From Hyphomicrobiales bacterium (GTDB lineage Bacteria; Pseudomonadota; Alphaproteobacteria; Rhizobiales; Rhizobiaceae), in NCBI GenBank assembly GCA_900466945.1, contig UBNV01000011.1, positions 62,001 to 126,000 on the forward strand: 64,000 nt of DNA, given 5' to 3'. The translations under genes were made by a program, and so were the position numbers. This document shows positions 35,127 to 42,731 of this stretch, piece after piece. Each line of letters begins with the position of its first letter. Position 1 is the stretch's first letter. Below the pieces are notes generated by a model. It did no database searches. It saw nothing but the letters and a program-made list of their open reading frames with translations, and had not been told where the DNA came from.

Positions 35127-36034
35127 GTCGCTTTTCCGAACAGGCCGCGGGGGCGGACGAGAAGAACCGCAATCAGAATGGCGAAGGACACCGCCGCCCG
35201 CCATTCGGCCCCGATAAGCTGGACCGTGAAGGCCTCGGAAAGGCCGATGAACAGGCCCGCGATCATGGCGCCCGGAACCGAACCGATGCCACCGAGAATA
35301 GCGGCAGCAAACAAGGGCAATAGAAGGTCGTGCCCGAGATAGGGACGGATCTGGATGATCAGGCCGCTCATGATGCCGGCGATGCAGGCGAGTGCTGCGC
35401 CCAGGAACCAGGCGGTTCGGATGACCCGGCGAACATCGATCCCTGCGATACCGGCAAGGCCGGGATTTTCGCTGACCGCGCGCATGGCCCGGCCGATATC
35501 GGTCCGCGTCATCACGAGATGAACGGCGATCACAGAGACCAGCGCCACGGCCAGCATGGCCAGCTGGTCCGGTGTTGCTCTGAGACCAATCCCCAGCTTC
35601 ATGGCAATCTGCAGCGCCTGGCTGAAATAGGCGGGCTTCGAAGTGAACAGGAATTCGAGCAGGCTGCGCAGCGCAAGCGATGCGCCAAAGCTCGCCATGA
35701 CCATGATGATAATGGCGCTGCCGCGCCGCCGGAAGCTCGAAAACAGCGCGGCGTCCACGGCAAGCGCGAGCAGGCCCGTCAAGGCGACGGCAAGCACGGC
35801 CGCGATCGGCAGCGACCAACCGAAGGAGAAGGGCCCAATCGGGATGGTAAGCCCCCCTGCCAATACGCCAAGCGCACTGCTGATGCCGAGCGCAAGATAG
35901 GCGCCCCAGGACAGAAGCTCGCCATGCGCAAAATTGGAGAAACGCAGGATCGAATAGGTGAGCGTGACACCGACCGCACCCAGTCCGATAATCGCGCCAG
36001 CAATCAGTCCGTCCATCAGGAATTGCGGGTTCAT
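35123..36034 (-). CDS. livH: Branched-chain amino-acid-type ABC permease (LivH class)
   Basis: The 303-aa membrane protein begins MNPQFLMDGLIAGAIIGLGA, with RFSNFAHGELLSWGAYLAL and the coupling loop MRAVSENPGLAGIAGIDVRR. It overlaps the LivF-class gene upstream and LivM downstream by four bases each. Confidence 0.92.
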   Translation of the reverse strand: MNPQFLMDGLIAGAIIGLGAVGVTLTYSILRFSNFAHGELLSWGAYLALGISSALGVLAGGLTIPIGPFSFGWSLPIAAVLAVALTGLLALAVDAALFSSFRRRGSAIIIMVMASFGASLALRSLLEFLFTSKPAYFSQALQIAMKLGIGLRATPDQLAMLAVALVSVIAVHLVMTRTDIGRAMRAVSENPGLAGIAGIDVRRVIRTAWFLGAALACIAGIMSGLIIQIRPYLGHDLLLPLFAAAILGGIGSVPGAMIAGLFIGLSEAFTVQLIGAEWRAAVSFAILIAVLLVRPRGLFGKAT

Positions 36035-36777
36035 GGCGCGACCTCATTGGCTGCACGGCCGGTCGTGCCGAGATAGATCTTTCCGATGAGTGGATCATCG
36101 GCGAGATCGGCAGGCGACCCCTCGTGGCGGATCTGCCCTTCGGCCAGAATGACGGCGCGATCGGCAATCGCCATGGCCGCCTTCACGTTCTGCTCGACCA
36201 GGACGATCGTCACGCCTTCGCCATTGATGCGCTTGAGCATGGAAAAGACCTCGCCGACGATCTTTGGCGAAAGGCCGGCGGATGGTTCATCGAGGATGAG
36301 CACCGGCGGATTGAGCGCGAGCGCGCGCGCCACCGCGAGCATCTGCCGCTGACCGCCGGAGAGCGCGCCCGCCAGGCGCTTCGGCTTGACGGCCAGATCC
36401 GGAAAGCGCGTCAGCATCGTCTCGATTGCGAGGTTACGTTGCGATTTCGGCAGGAGCGCCACCGCGATCTGGAGGTTTTCCAGGATGCTCATGCTGGCAA
36501 AGACATTCTCCGTCTGCGGCACGAAAGCCAAACCTTCGGCCAGTTTGCGGTGCGGAGCGACATCCGTGATGTCCCGGCCTGCCAGATGAATCCTGCCCGA
36601 ATGCACCGGCACCATGCCGGCGATCGCCTTGACGAAAGTGGATTTGCCAGCGCCGTTCGGCCCCAGGAGGATGACGAGCTCGCCCCGTGCGACCGAAAAA
36701 TCCACGCCGCGAACAATGGGAAGGTCCGGCTCATAGCCCGCGACCAGCGCCGAGGTTTTGAGAACCGGGTCGATCAT
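36031..36777 (-). CDS. livF: Branched-chain amino-acid-type ABC ATPase (LivF class)
   Basis: The 248-aa product has Walker A GPNGAGKST, signature LSGGQRQM, Walker B LILDEPSAGLSP with the Asp present, and LVEQNVKAAM, the LivF-type switch region. It overlaps livG and livH by four bases. Contrast with the damaged LivF at 15764. Confidence 0.93.
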   Translation of the reverse strand: MIDPVLKTSALVAGYEPDLPIVRGVDFSVARGELVILLGPNGAGKSTFVKAIAGMVPVHSGRIHLAGRDITDVAPHRKLAEGLAFVPQTENVFASMSILENLQIAVALLPKSQRNLAIETMLTRFPDLAVKPKRLAGALSGGQRQMLAVARALALNPPVLILDEPSAGLSPKIVGEVFSMLKRINGEGVTIVLVEQNVKAAMAIADRAVILAEGQIRHEGSPADLADDPLIGKIYLGTTGRAANEVAP

Positions 36778-37586
36778 GCACCACCGCCAAGGTAGGCTTC
36801 GATGACAGCAGGATTGGCGGCCATATCAGCCGGCGCACCCTCGGCAAGCAGCTTTCCGAGCGCCATGGCCACCACCCGGGAGCACAGCCTCGAGACCATG
36901 TCCATGTTGTGCTCGATGAGGAGGATAGACTTGCCCTCAGCGTTCAACGCCACCACCCGCTCCATGATCACTTCAAGCAAAGCGGGATTCACCCCCGCGG
37001 CCGGCTCATCGAGCAGGATCACCTGCGGATCGGCCATCAGGACGCGCGCAAGTTCCAGAAGCTTGCGCTGCCCGCCGGACAGCACGCGAGCGGGTTCGTG
37101 GGCCAGCCGCGACAACGTGACAAACTCCAGGATCGCATGCGCTTTCTCAAGTGCGGCCTTCTCTTCGCGGCGCACCTGACCAGCTTTGAGGAAATTGGCA
37201 AACATCCGCTCGCCTGTCTGCTTTTGAGCTCCGACCAGCAGGTTCTCAAGCACGCTCATTTCCAGAAAAGGTCGCGGGATCTGGAAGGTCCGTGCGACCC
37301 CATGGGCGATGCGCTGCTCCGGCGCCTGGCTCGAGACCTCACGCCCCTCGACCCAGATCTCACCGGAACTGGGCTTGAAGCTGCCTGCCAGCAGATTGAA
37401 CATGGTGGTCTTACCCGCACCGTTCGGGCCAATCAGGCCGAGGATCTCGCCCCGGGCGAGCTGAAGTGACATGTCGGAGACCACCGTTAGCCCATCAAAA
37501 TGCTTCGTCAGATGCCGTGCTTCGATGGCAGGCGGTGCCGCGGCACTCTGAAGCGATCCTGATGGTTGGGAATGGGCGGCAGCCAT
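36774..37586 (-). CDS. livG: Branched-chain amino-acid-type ABC ATPase (LivG class)
   Basis: The 270-aa product has Walker A GPNGAGKTT, the LivG insert VARTFQIPRPFLEMSVLENL, signature LSGGQRKL and Walker B VILLDEPAAGVNP, then LIEHNMDMV. ATG 37586 is preferred over a TTG 42 nt upstream that overlaps the palindrome 37619-37630. The ribosome site is weak. First gene of the leftward operon, divergent from the GntR gene. Confidence 0.9.
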   Translation of the reverse strand: MAAAHSQPSGSLQSAAAPPAIEARHLTKHFDGLTVVSDMSLQLARGEILGLIGPNGAGKTTMFNLLAGSFKPSSGEIWVEGREVSSQAPEQRIAHGVARTFQIPRPFLEMSVLENLLVGAQKQTGERMFANFLKAGQVRREEKAALEKAHAILEFVTLSRLAHEPARVLSGGQRKLLELARVLMADPQVILLDEPAAGVNPALLEVIMERVVALNAEGKSILLIEHNMDMVSRLCSRVVAMALGKLLAEGAPADMAANPAVIEAYLGGGA

Positions 37587-37618
37587 CTGCAAAAATGAGC
37601 CTTGATTTGATCCGTGAT

Positions 37619-37630
37619 GTTTGATCAAAC
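37619..37630. promoter_or_regulatory. Perfect 12-bp palindrome in the livG/gntR divergent promoter
   Basis: GTTTGATCAAAC lies between the leftward livG start (37586) and the rightward gntR start (37682), and is the only clear symmetric element in the 95-nt gap. Its position suits an operator controlling both arms. Binding by the adjacent GntR is inferred. Confidence 0.6.
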
Positions 37631-37681
37631 TTTACGTGGACGCGAAAATCAACCGATATTTCCGGGAGGCTTGGAGGCGGG

Positions 37682-38395
37682 ATGACGGACACGATTGGCC
37701 AATCCGACGACTTCCTCACGCCTGTCGGCCGAGAGACCTTGCAGGATCGCGTCTACGACCAACTGCGCCGAACATTGATCAATGGCGGCTTTGCCGCAGG
37801 CGATATGCTGCGGATCGTCGATATGGCAGATCGCCTGAAGACGAGCACCATGCCGGTGCGAGAAGCGCTGGGCCGGCTCGTCTCCGAACAGGCGCTGGAG
37901 GCCTTGCCCAATCGCTCCGTCCGCGTCCCGCTGATCACTCGCGACCGCCTCGACGACCTTGAGCGTGCCCGCATCCTGATCGAGGGGCGTCTGGTGGCGC
38001 TCGCTTGTCATCGACTGACGGCGGAAGACATCGAAAGCCTCAAGCAGATCAACCGGGATTGCGAGGCAGCTTTCGAGCGCCATGGCCAGGACGTCGGCCC
38101 GGTCACCTCTGAAATCAACCATCGCTTCCATTTCCACATCTATCGCGCTGCCTCCTCCCGTGTGTTGATCCCGATGGTCGAAAGCCTCTGGCTCCAGTCC
38201 GGCCCGGTGGTCCGTGCCGCCGCCCATATCCACGACGAACAAGGCGGCCTTGCCGCAACGAACCACCACTGGACGCTGATCGAAGCCCTTGAAGCGCGCG
38301 ATGAGGACGCTGCGGTCAACGCGCTTTCCAATGACATCGGGCGCTCGTTCGATCTCGTGCGCGGGCGTCTCGACGCCGGCGAAGAAGCGGCGTGA
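37682..38395 (+). CDS. GntR/FCD-type regulator of the divergent Liv and reductase genes
   Basis: The 237-aa product has the GntR helix-turn-helix (LQDRVYDQLRRTLINGGFAA, STMPVREALGRLVSEQALEA, VRVPLITRDR) and an FCD domain with His-containing segments (NHRFHFHIYRAAS, TNHHWTLIEAL). The start is preceded by GGAGGCGGG. It is transcribed with the TIGR04076 protein, the second aldo/keto reductase and the binding protein, and faces livG across the palindrome at 37619-37630. Confidence 0.9.
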   Translation: MTDTIGQSDDFLTPVGRETLQDRVYDQLRRTLINGGFAAGDMLRIVDMADRLKTSTMPVREALGRLVSEQALEALPNRSVRVPLITRDRLDDLERARILIEGRLVALACHRLTAEDIESLKQINRDCEAAFERHGQDVGPVTSEINHRFHFHIYRAASSRVLIPMVESLWLQSGPVVRAAAHIHDEQGGLAATNHHWTLIEALEARDEDAAVNALSNDIGRSFDLVRGRLDAGEEAA

Positions 38396-38407
38396 GGGAA
38401 GGCATCG

Positions 38408-38758
38408 ATGAGCGGCACCGATGACACATTTGAGCTTTTTGACCTGCGTGTCGAGGTGGTGATCCCGGAGGGTGGGGCCGTCTACTGCGGCGCCAAGCCA
38501 GGTGACTATTTCGAGCTGCACGGCGAAATGCTCTATCTTCCACCGGGACACGGAATATCGATCTACTCCCTCGCCTCCGTCCTTCCCCTGCTTGCCGCCA
38601 AGCAGCGCCCGACCCATGCGCATGACTGGATGACGACGGATGCGGACATAGCCTGTCCGGATCCCAACTGCTCCACCCGATTGCGGATCCGGCGCACCGG
38701 GCTTCGCCGTTTCAGCCATGCCGCCACGACAGCCGTGCCCCTCGAAGGAAAAGAGTAA
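38408..38758 (+). CDS. TIGR04076-like small protein
   Basis: The 116-aa product resembles the TIGR04076 family: an N-terminal strand with a Cys (VEVVIPEGGAVYCGAKPGDY), a middle segment (SLASVLPLLAAKQRP) and the ACPDPNCSTRLRIRRTG motif near the C-terminus. The family has no established function; the conserved cysteines suggest metal binding or redox chemistry. It lies 12 nt after gntR and 1 nt before the aldo/keto reductase start, so the three genes are translated together. Confidence 0.7.
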   Translation: MSGTDDTFELFDLRVEVVIPEGGAVYCGAKPGDYFELHGEMLYLPPGHGISIYSLASVLPLLAAKQRPTHAHDWMTTDADIACPDPNCSTRLRIRRTGLRRFSHAATTAVPLEGKE

Positions 38759-38759
38759 C

Positions 38760-39806
38760 ATGCAGCGCATCTCCATTGCCCCCGGTTACGAAATCTCCCG
38801 CGTCATCCGCGGCGGATGGCAGCTTGCCGGTGGCCATGGCGCCATTGATGAAGAGACGGCCATCGAAGACATGGTCGCCTTCGCCGATTCTGGCATCACC
38901 ACCTTCGACTGCGCTGACATCTACACCGGCGTAGAAGACCTGATCGGACGCTTCCGGCTGCGCTACCGCGCCATGCAGGGCCAGGCGGCCCTCGATCGCA
39001 TTCGCGTCCATACGAAGTTTGTACCCGATCTCGGCGTTCTCCCGACGATCACAAAGGCCTACGTGGAAGGCGTGATCGACACATCGCGCAAGCGGCTCGC
39101 CATGGAACGCCTGGATCTCGTCCAGTTTCACTGGTGGGACTACGAAATGCCGGCCTGGTTGGAGACGCTCGGCTGGCTGAAGGAACTCCAGAAAGATGGG
39201 CGGATCGACAAGATCAGTGCAACGAATTTCGACAGCGCCCATGTGACGGCGATCCTCGACGGCGGGATCCCGCTGACCTCGCTGCAGCTGCAATATTCGC
39301 TGCTCGACCGGCGCCCGGAAAAGCGCATGGTGGAACTCGCAGCTCGCAATGACTTCGCGCTGTTCTGCTACGGTACGGTCGCCGGCGGCTTCCTCTCCGA
39401 CCGCTGGCTCGGCAAGTCCGAACCGGAGCATCCGCTCGAGAACCGCTCGCTGACCAAGTACAAGCTGATCATCGATGACCTCGGTGGCTGGGATCTGTTC
39501 CAGGCCTTGCTGTCGACGCTTCGCAAGGTGGCGGACCGCCATGCAACCGACATCGCAACGATTGCCAGTGCCGCCATGCTCCGCCGGCCAGGCGTGACGG
39601 CAGTGATTGTCGGCGCGCGCAATCGGGATCACCTCGCCTCCAATCTCGCCATCTCGAATGTGGACCTCTCAGACGCCGACTTGGCGGAGATCGAGGCTGC
39701 ACTCGCTGGTGCACGCGACCTGGAAGGCGACGTCTATACGCTCGAGCGGGACCGCACCGGGCGGCACGGCAGCATCATGAAATATAATCTCAACAAAGGG
39801 GAATGA
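38760..39806 (+). CDS. Aldo/keto reductase, paralogue of the AKR-RidA fusion
   Basis: The 348-aa product has the catalytic set Asp (FDCAD), Tyr (DIYTG), Lys (HTKFV) and His (QFHWW). It is clearly related to the reductase half at 32678-34156: both share QFHWW, PAWL, LLDRR/LIDRR and GGFLS at matching spacing. It has no RidA domain. The start at ATG 38760 follows the previous stop almost directly; a longer frame lies inside that gene. It is encoded just before the Liv-type binding protein. Confidence 0.88.
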   Translation: MQRISIAPGYEISRVIRGGWQLAGGHGAIDEETAIEDMVAFADSGITTFDCADIYTGVEDLIGRFRLRYRAMQGQAALDRIRVHTKFVPDLGVLPTITKAYVEGVIDTSRKRLAMERLDLVQFHWWDYEMPAWLETLGWLKELQKDGRIDKISATNFDSAHVTAILDGGIPLTSLQLQYSLLDRRPEKRMVELAARNDFALFCYGTVAGGFLSDRWLGKSEPEHPLENRSLTKYKLIIDDLGGWDLFQALLSTLRKVADRHATDIATIASAAMLRRPGVTAVIVGARNRDHLASNLAISNVDLSDADLAEIEAALAGARDLEGDVYTLERDRTGRHGSIMKYNLNKGE

Positions 39807-39807
39807 C

Positions 39808-41091
39808 ATGAACAAGGGAAATCAGATGAAACGCCTCGTCCTCGCGTCCACCATGCTCGCGGGGTTTGCGGTCGGTGCCGCACCTGCTTTTGCGCAGGAA
39901 TGCGACATCACCGTCGGCGTCGTCATGGAACTGACCGGCCCCGCCGGCGAATATGGCAAGGCCGGCGCGAAATCCGTCGAAATGGCCTTCCGTGACTTCA
40001 ACGACGCAGGTGGCGTCGCCGGCTGCAAGCTGGTCATGGACACGCGTGACAGCCAGAGCCAGGGCAATGTGGCCGTCGACCAGGCCACACAGCTCGTCAA
40101 CATCAAGAAGGTGCCGGTCATCATCGGCGGGATCATTTCCTCGGTCTCGATCCCGATCCTCACCTCCGTCACGGCACCGGCAGGCGTCGTTCAGGTGTCG
40201 CCGGCATCGTCGTCTCCGACGCTGACCGCACTCGGCCGCGAGGGCAAGACCAATGGTGTGTTCTTCCGCACCATTACCTCGGATGCGCTGCAGGGAACGG
40301 CGGCTGCCAAATATGCACTCGACCAGGGCATGAAGAAGATCGCCATCATCCACGTCAACAACGACTTCGGCAACAATCTGATGCAGGAGTTTACCGCCGC
40401 CTACACCAAGCTCGGCGGAACGATCACCTCAACGACCCCCTATAACGAGAAGCAGGCAAGCTATTCCTCCGAGGCCTCGGTCGCCATGGAAGGCGAACCG
40501 GATGCGCTATACCTCGTCTCGACACCGGTCGACGGCGCAACGATTGCCCGCGCCTGGATTTCCGGCGGCGGCGTCCAGAAATTCCTGTTCAATGACGGAA
40601 TGAATTCCAAGGACTTCATCGCCAGCGTCGGCCCACAGTATCTGAACGAGGCCTATGGCACCTCGTCCGGAACCACGCCGACGGCCTCGACCGAATACTT
40701 CAACGCAAACTACGCCGAATTCTCCGGTGGTATTGAACCGTCTGCCCCCGCGGCCGATCGATCCTACGATGCCGGTGCCATCGTCGCCCTCGCCATCGCC
40801 AAGGCTGGCAAGGCCGACAAGGACGCGATCAAGACGGCGATTTCGGACGTCACAGCACCCGGCGGCACGCCGATCTACGCCGGCAAGGCCGAATTCGAGA
40901 GGGCGCTCGGCCTGCTCAAGGACGGCAAGCCGATCAAGTACGAAGGCGTCATCGGCCCTGTGAGCTTCGACCAGTACGGCGACATCACCGGCCCCTTCCG
41001 CCTATGGAAGATTACCGACGGAGAGGTAACGACCGTAGGCCAGATGGAATCCGAGGCAGTGGCTGAAATCAAGGCCACGCTTTCGAAGTAG
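39808..41091 (+). CDS. Liv-type periplasmic binding protein (family 6)
   Basis: The 427-aa product has a signal peptide (MKRLVLASTMLAGFAVGAAP, cleavage at AFAQE) and the family 6 opening ITVGVVMELTGPAGEYGKAG. It continues with VIIGGIISSVSIPILTSVTA and the usual two-lobe pattern to the end. ATG 39808 follows AAAGGGGA; an in-frame ATG at 39826 also has a ribosome site. It is the only receptor gene near the leftward livGFHM genes and is probably their partner although on the divergent arm. Confidence 0.92.
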   Translation: MNKGNQMKRLVLASTMLAGFAVGAAPAFAQECDITVGVVMELTGPAGEYGKAGAKSVEMAFRDFNDAGGVAGCKLVMDTRDSQSQGNVAVDQATQLVNIKKVPVIIGGIISSVSIPILTSVTAPAGVVQVSPASSSPTLTALGREGKTNGVFFRTITSDALQGTAAAKYALDQGMKKIAIIHVNNDFGNNLMQEFTAAYTKLGGTITSTTPYNEKQASYSSEASVAMEGEPDALYLVSTPVDGATIARAWISGGGVQKFLFNDGMNSKDFIASVGPQYLNEAYGTSSGTTPTASTEYFNANYAEFSGGIEPSAPAADRSYDAGAIVALAIAKAGKADKDAIKTAISDVTAPGGTPIYAGKAEFERALGLLKDGKPIKYEGVIGPVSFDQYGDITGPFRLWKITDGEVTTVGQMESEAVAEIKATLSK

Positions 41092-41114
41092 TAGTCGCAA
41101 ACGAGACAAGAACG

Positions 41115-41136
41115 GGGCGGCTCGCAAGGGCCGCCC
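41115..41136 (+). terminator. GC-rich hairpin after the binding-protein gene
   Basis: GGGCGGC (41115-41121) pairs with GCCGCCC (41130-41136) around an 8-nt loop, 24 nt after the stop. No T-run follows, so it is either a weak intrinsic terminator or a 3'-end stabiliser. The gap 41092-41431 otherwise holds only the direct repeat at 41241-41273. Confidence 0.5.
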
Positions 41137-41240
41137 AGTACTGGACGGCTATCCAACCCAGACATCAGCAAGATCAGTCGCCGGAAATGCAAGAATCGCG
41201 TCGACTGTGTAGAAGCGGCTGTCGCGTTATATGTGATATC

Positions 41241-41273
41241 TGGTTGCGGGGACCTGATTGCGCGGAGACTTGT
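41241..41273. repeat. Right copy of the 33-bp imperfect direct repeat
   Basis: The sequence starting TGGTTGCGGGGACCTGATTG matches 18953-18985 at 28 of 33 positions in the same orientation. It lies in a gene-free gap after the last gene of the central island. Reversed, its first 13 bases resemble a tRNA 3' end (...CCCCGCAACCA), although no tRNA gene is present. Confidence 0.5.
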
Positions 41274-41431
41274 GAAACCGGTTGGTTTGCAAGAAGCGCC
41301 TCACTTTCTGCCCCTTAAATGCTGTCATTCATTGAGCACGCTAGCGACAATCCTAGCTTGAGAACTCCCGATCACGAGACAATGATCCACCTAACCGGCA
41401 GCCGGATGCTTGGCGCTCCATAGTCGTTCCG

Positions 41432-41635
41432 GTGAAACGTTTTCGTAGCCCAGACGATCAAAGTGAGCTTGCAAACACCATCACCGACCCGGTCGCGGCT
41501 GAAGCGATGAAGTCCTATCGGGCCATTGCGCTCACTCCCGATGCCATCGGCCGCGCCGTACGCTTTGCAATCGAACAGCCCGAAGATGTCGACGTGAACG
41601 AAATAGTGGTCCGGCCAACCCGGACACCATTTTGA
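41432..41635 (+). pseudogene. C-terminal fragment of an SDR oxidoreductase
   Basis: The frame encodes about 67 residues; its last part (LTPDAIGRAVRFAIEQPEDV then DVNEIVVRPT) is the typical C-terminus of SDR proteins of the YdfG-like branch. The nucleotide-binding and catalytic parts are absent upstream. A deletion remnant next to the direct repeat; not expected to be functional. Confidence 0.72.
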
Positions 41636-41681
41636 TCAGCTGCATAAGGCACTGCAAATTCAATCCAGAGGAGGTTACGTC

Positions 41682-42044
41682 ATGAGGAATTCCCTCCCGG
41701 TTATCGTCCCCGTGATCCTTGCCGCGGCTATCGCTTCCGGCGCGCCGGCCCATAACGCAAAAGCAGAGAAAAAAATGCCCCCCCAATCAACCAGCCATCA
41801 CCAACCACAGAACCACGCCTATGTCGGCATGTGGGTAACGGATGATGGTCGCATCCGCCACGAGCTCCTACCAAATGGCCGCTACGACGAAGCCCGCGGC
41901 AGCCGCCAAAGTGCTTACCAAGGCCATTATGTCGTAACCGGCAACCAGATCGATTACTGGGACGATACCGGATTCACGGCGGATGGCGTTTTCGTGGATG
42001 AGAACACGCTTCACCACGCTGGAATGATCCTGCGGCGACAATGA
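41682..42044 (+). CDS. Exported Atu4866-domain protein
   Basis: The 120-aa product has a signal peptide (MRNSLPVIVPVILAAAIASG, cleavage near APAHNA) and a compact domain beginning YVGMWVTDDGRIRHELLPNG, with YQGHYVVTGNQIDYWDD, matching the Agrobacterium Atu4866-type domain, which has a known beta-rich fold but no assigned function. A GAGGAGG ribosome site precedes the ATG. It lies just upstream of an exported carboxymuconolactone-decarboxylase-like protein and may be periplasmic with it. Confidence 0.8.
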   Translation: MRNSLPVIVPVILAAAIASGAPAHNAKAEKKMPPQSTSHHQPQNHAYVGMWVTDDGRIRHELLPNGRYDEARGSRQSAYQGHYVVTGNQIDYWDDTGFTADGVFVDENTLHHAGMILRRQ

Positions 42045-42152
42045 TCTCAAAGATCCGCGAGAAGAGCGCATTAGACGCTGTTCTCACGATGCCGCCCTGA
42101 CAGAACACTCAACCCTGCAAACCATATCAAATGAACTGACAGGAGAACTGAA

Positions 42153-42656
42153 ATGCGTGACGTAATCCGTTTTTCCCTTGCAGCATTTGGAGCCTTGACG
42201 GTCTTTGCGACTGCGTATCCAGCCCTTGCCGACACAGTCGAGGAACGTCGCGCTGTAGGAGCGGCCGTCGTAAGCAAGCTCAACAACGGCGTGCCGCAAA
42301 ACAACTTGGAAAACATCAGGAGAGAGTTTCCATTTCTAGCGGAGGCGACCGAGGCCTATGCGCTGGGTGATGTATGGTCGCGGCCAGGTCTCGACGACCG
42401 TACGAGACAGCTGGCAGCGGTGGCCACGTGCGCCGCCATGGGCTTGACTGACTTGATGACAGTGCACGCTCGCTACGCGTTAAACATTGGCGTGACTGAG
42501 GATGAGTTGAAGGAGATCGTCTACATGATCACCGTGCCCGCGGGCTTTCCGAGAGCGATTATCGCGTCGCAGGCACTATCAAAGCTTTTCGCCGAACGAG
42601 CGCCTGCTACTTGCAGTGCTGCCACATGCGATAGCGGAACGACGACAACGCCTTAA
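42153..42656 (+). CDS. Exported carboxymuconolactone decarboxylase-like protein
   Basis: The 167-aa product has a signal peptide (FSLAAFGALTVFATAYPALA followed by DTVEERR) and a CMD-type helical domain: SRPGLDDRTRQLAAVATCAA, the conserved His in LMTVHARYALNIGVTEDELK, and the VPAGFPRAI region. Most CMD proteins are cytoplasmic; export is unusual. Two cysteines sit near the C-terminus (CSAATC). The true reaction is unknown: the fold includes decarboxylases and AhpD-like peroxidase partners, but the AhpD CxxC is absent. Confidence 0.85.
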   Translation: MRDVIRFSLAAFGALTVFATAYPALADTVEERRAVGAAVVSKLNNGVPQNNLENIRREFPFLAEATEAYALGDVWSRPGLDDRTRQLAAVATCAAMGLTDLMTVHARYALNIGVTEDELKEIVYMITVPAGFPRAIIASQALSKLFAERAPATCSAATCDSGTTTTP

Positions 42657-42731
42657 ATCGCCGTTGCACCTTTGAAATGCCACGTGAGGTCGTCAACAAC
42701 TGCGGGGGCGTTCATTACCAAGAGGGAGCAA

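Noticed and set aside
34044..35342. 432-codon plus-strand frame
   Set aside because: Antisense to livM/livH; rich in Arg, Asp, Gly and Gln without domain features.
35127..36167. N-terminal 347-codon extension of the LivM-class gene at 34167
   Set aside because: It lies in a shifted frame over livH; the ATG at 35126 with a four-base overlap gives a normal LivM length and N-terminus.
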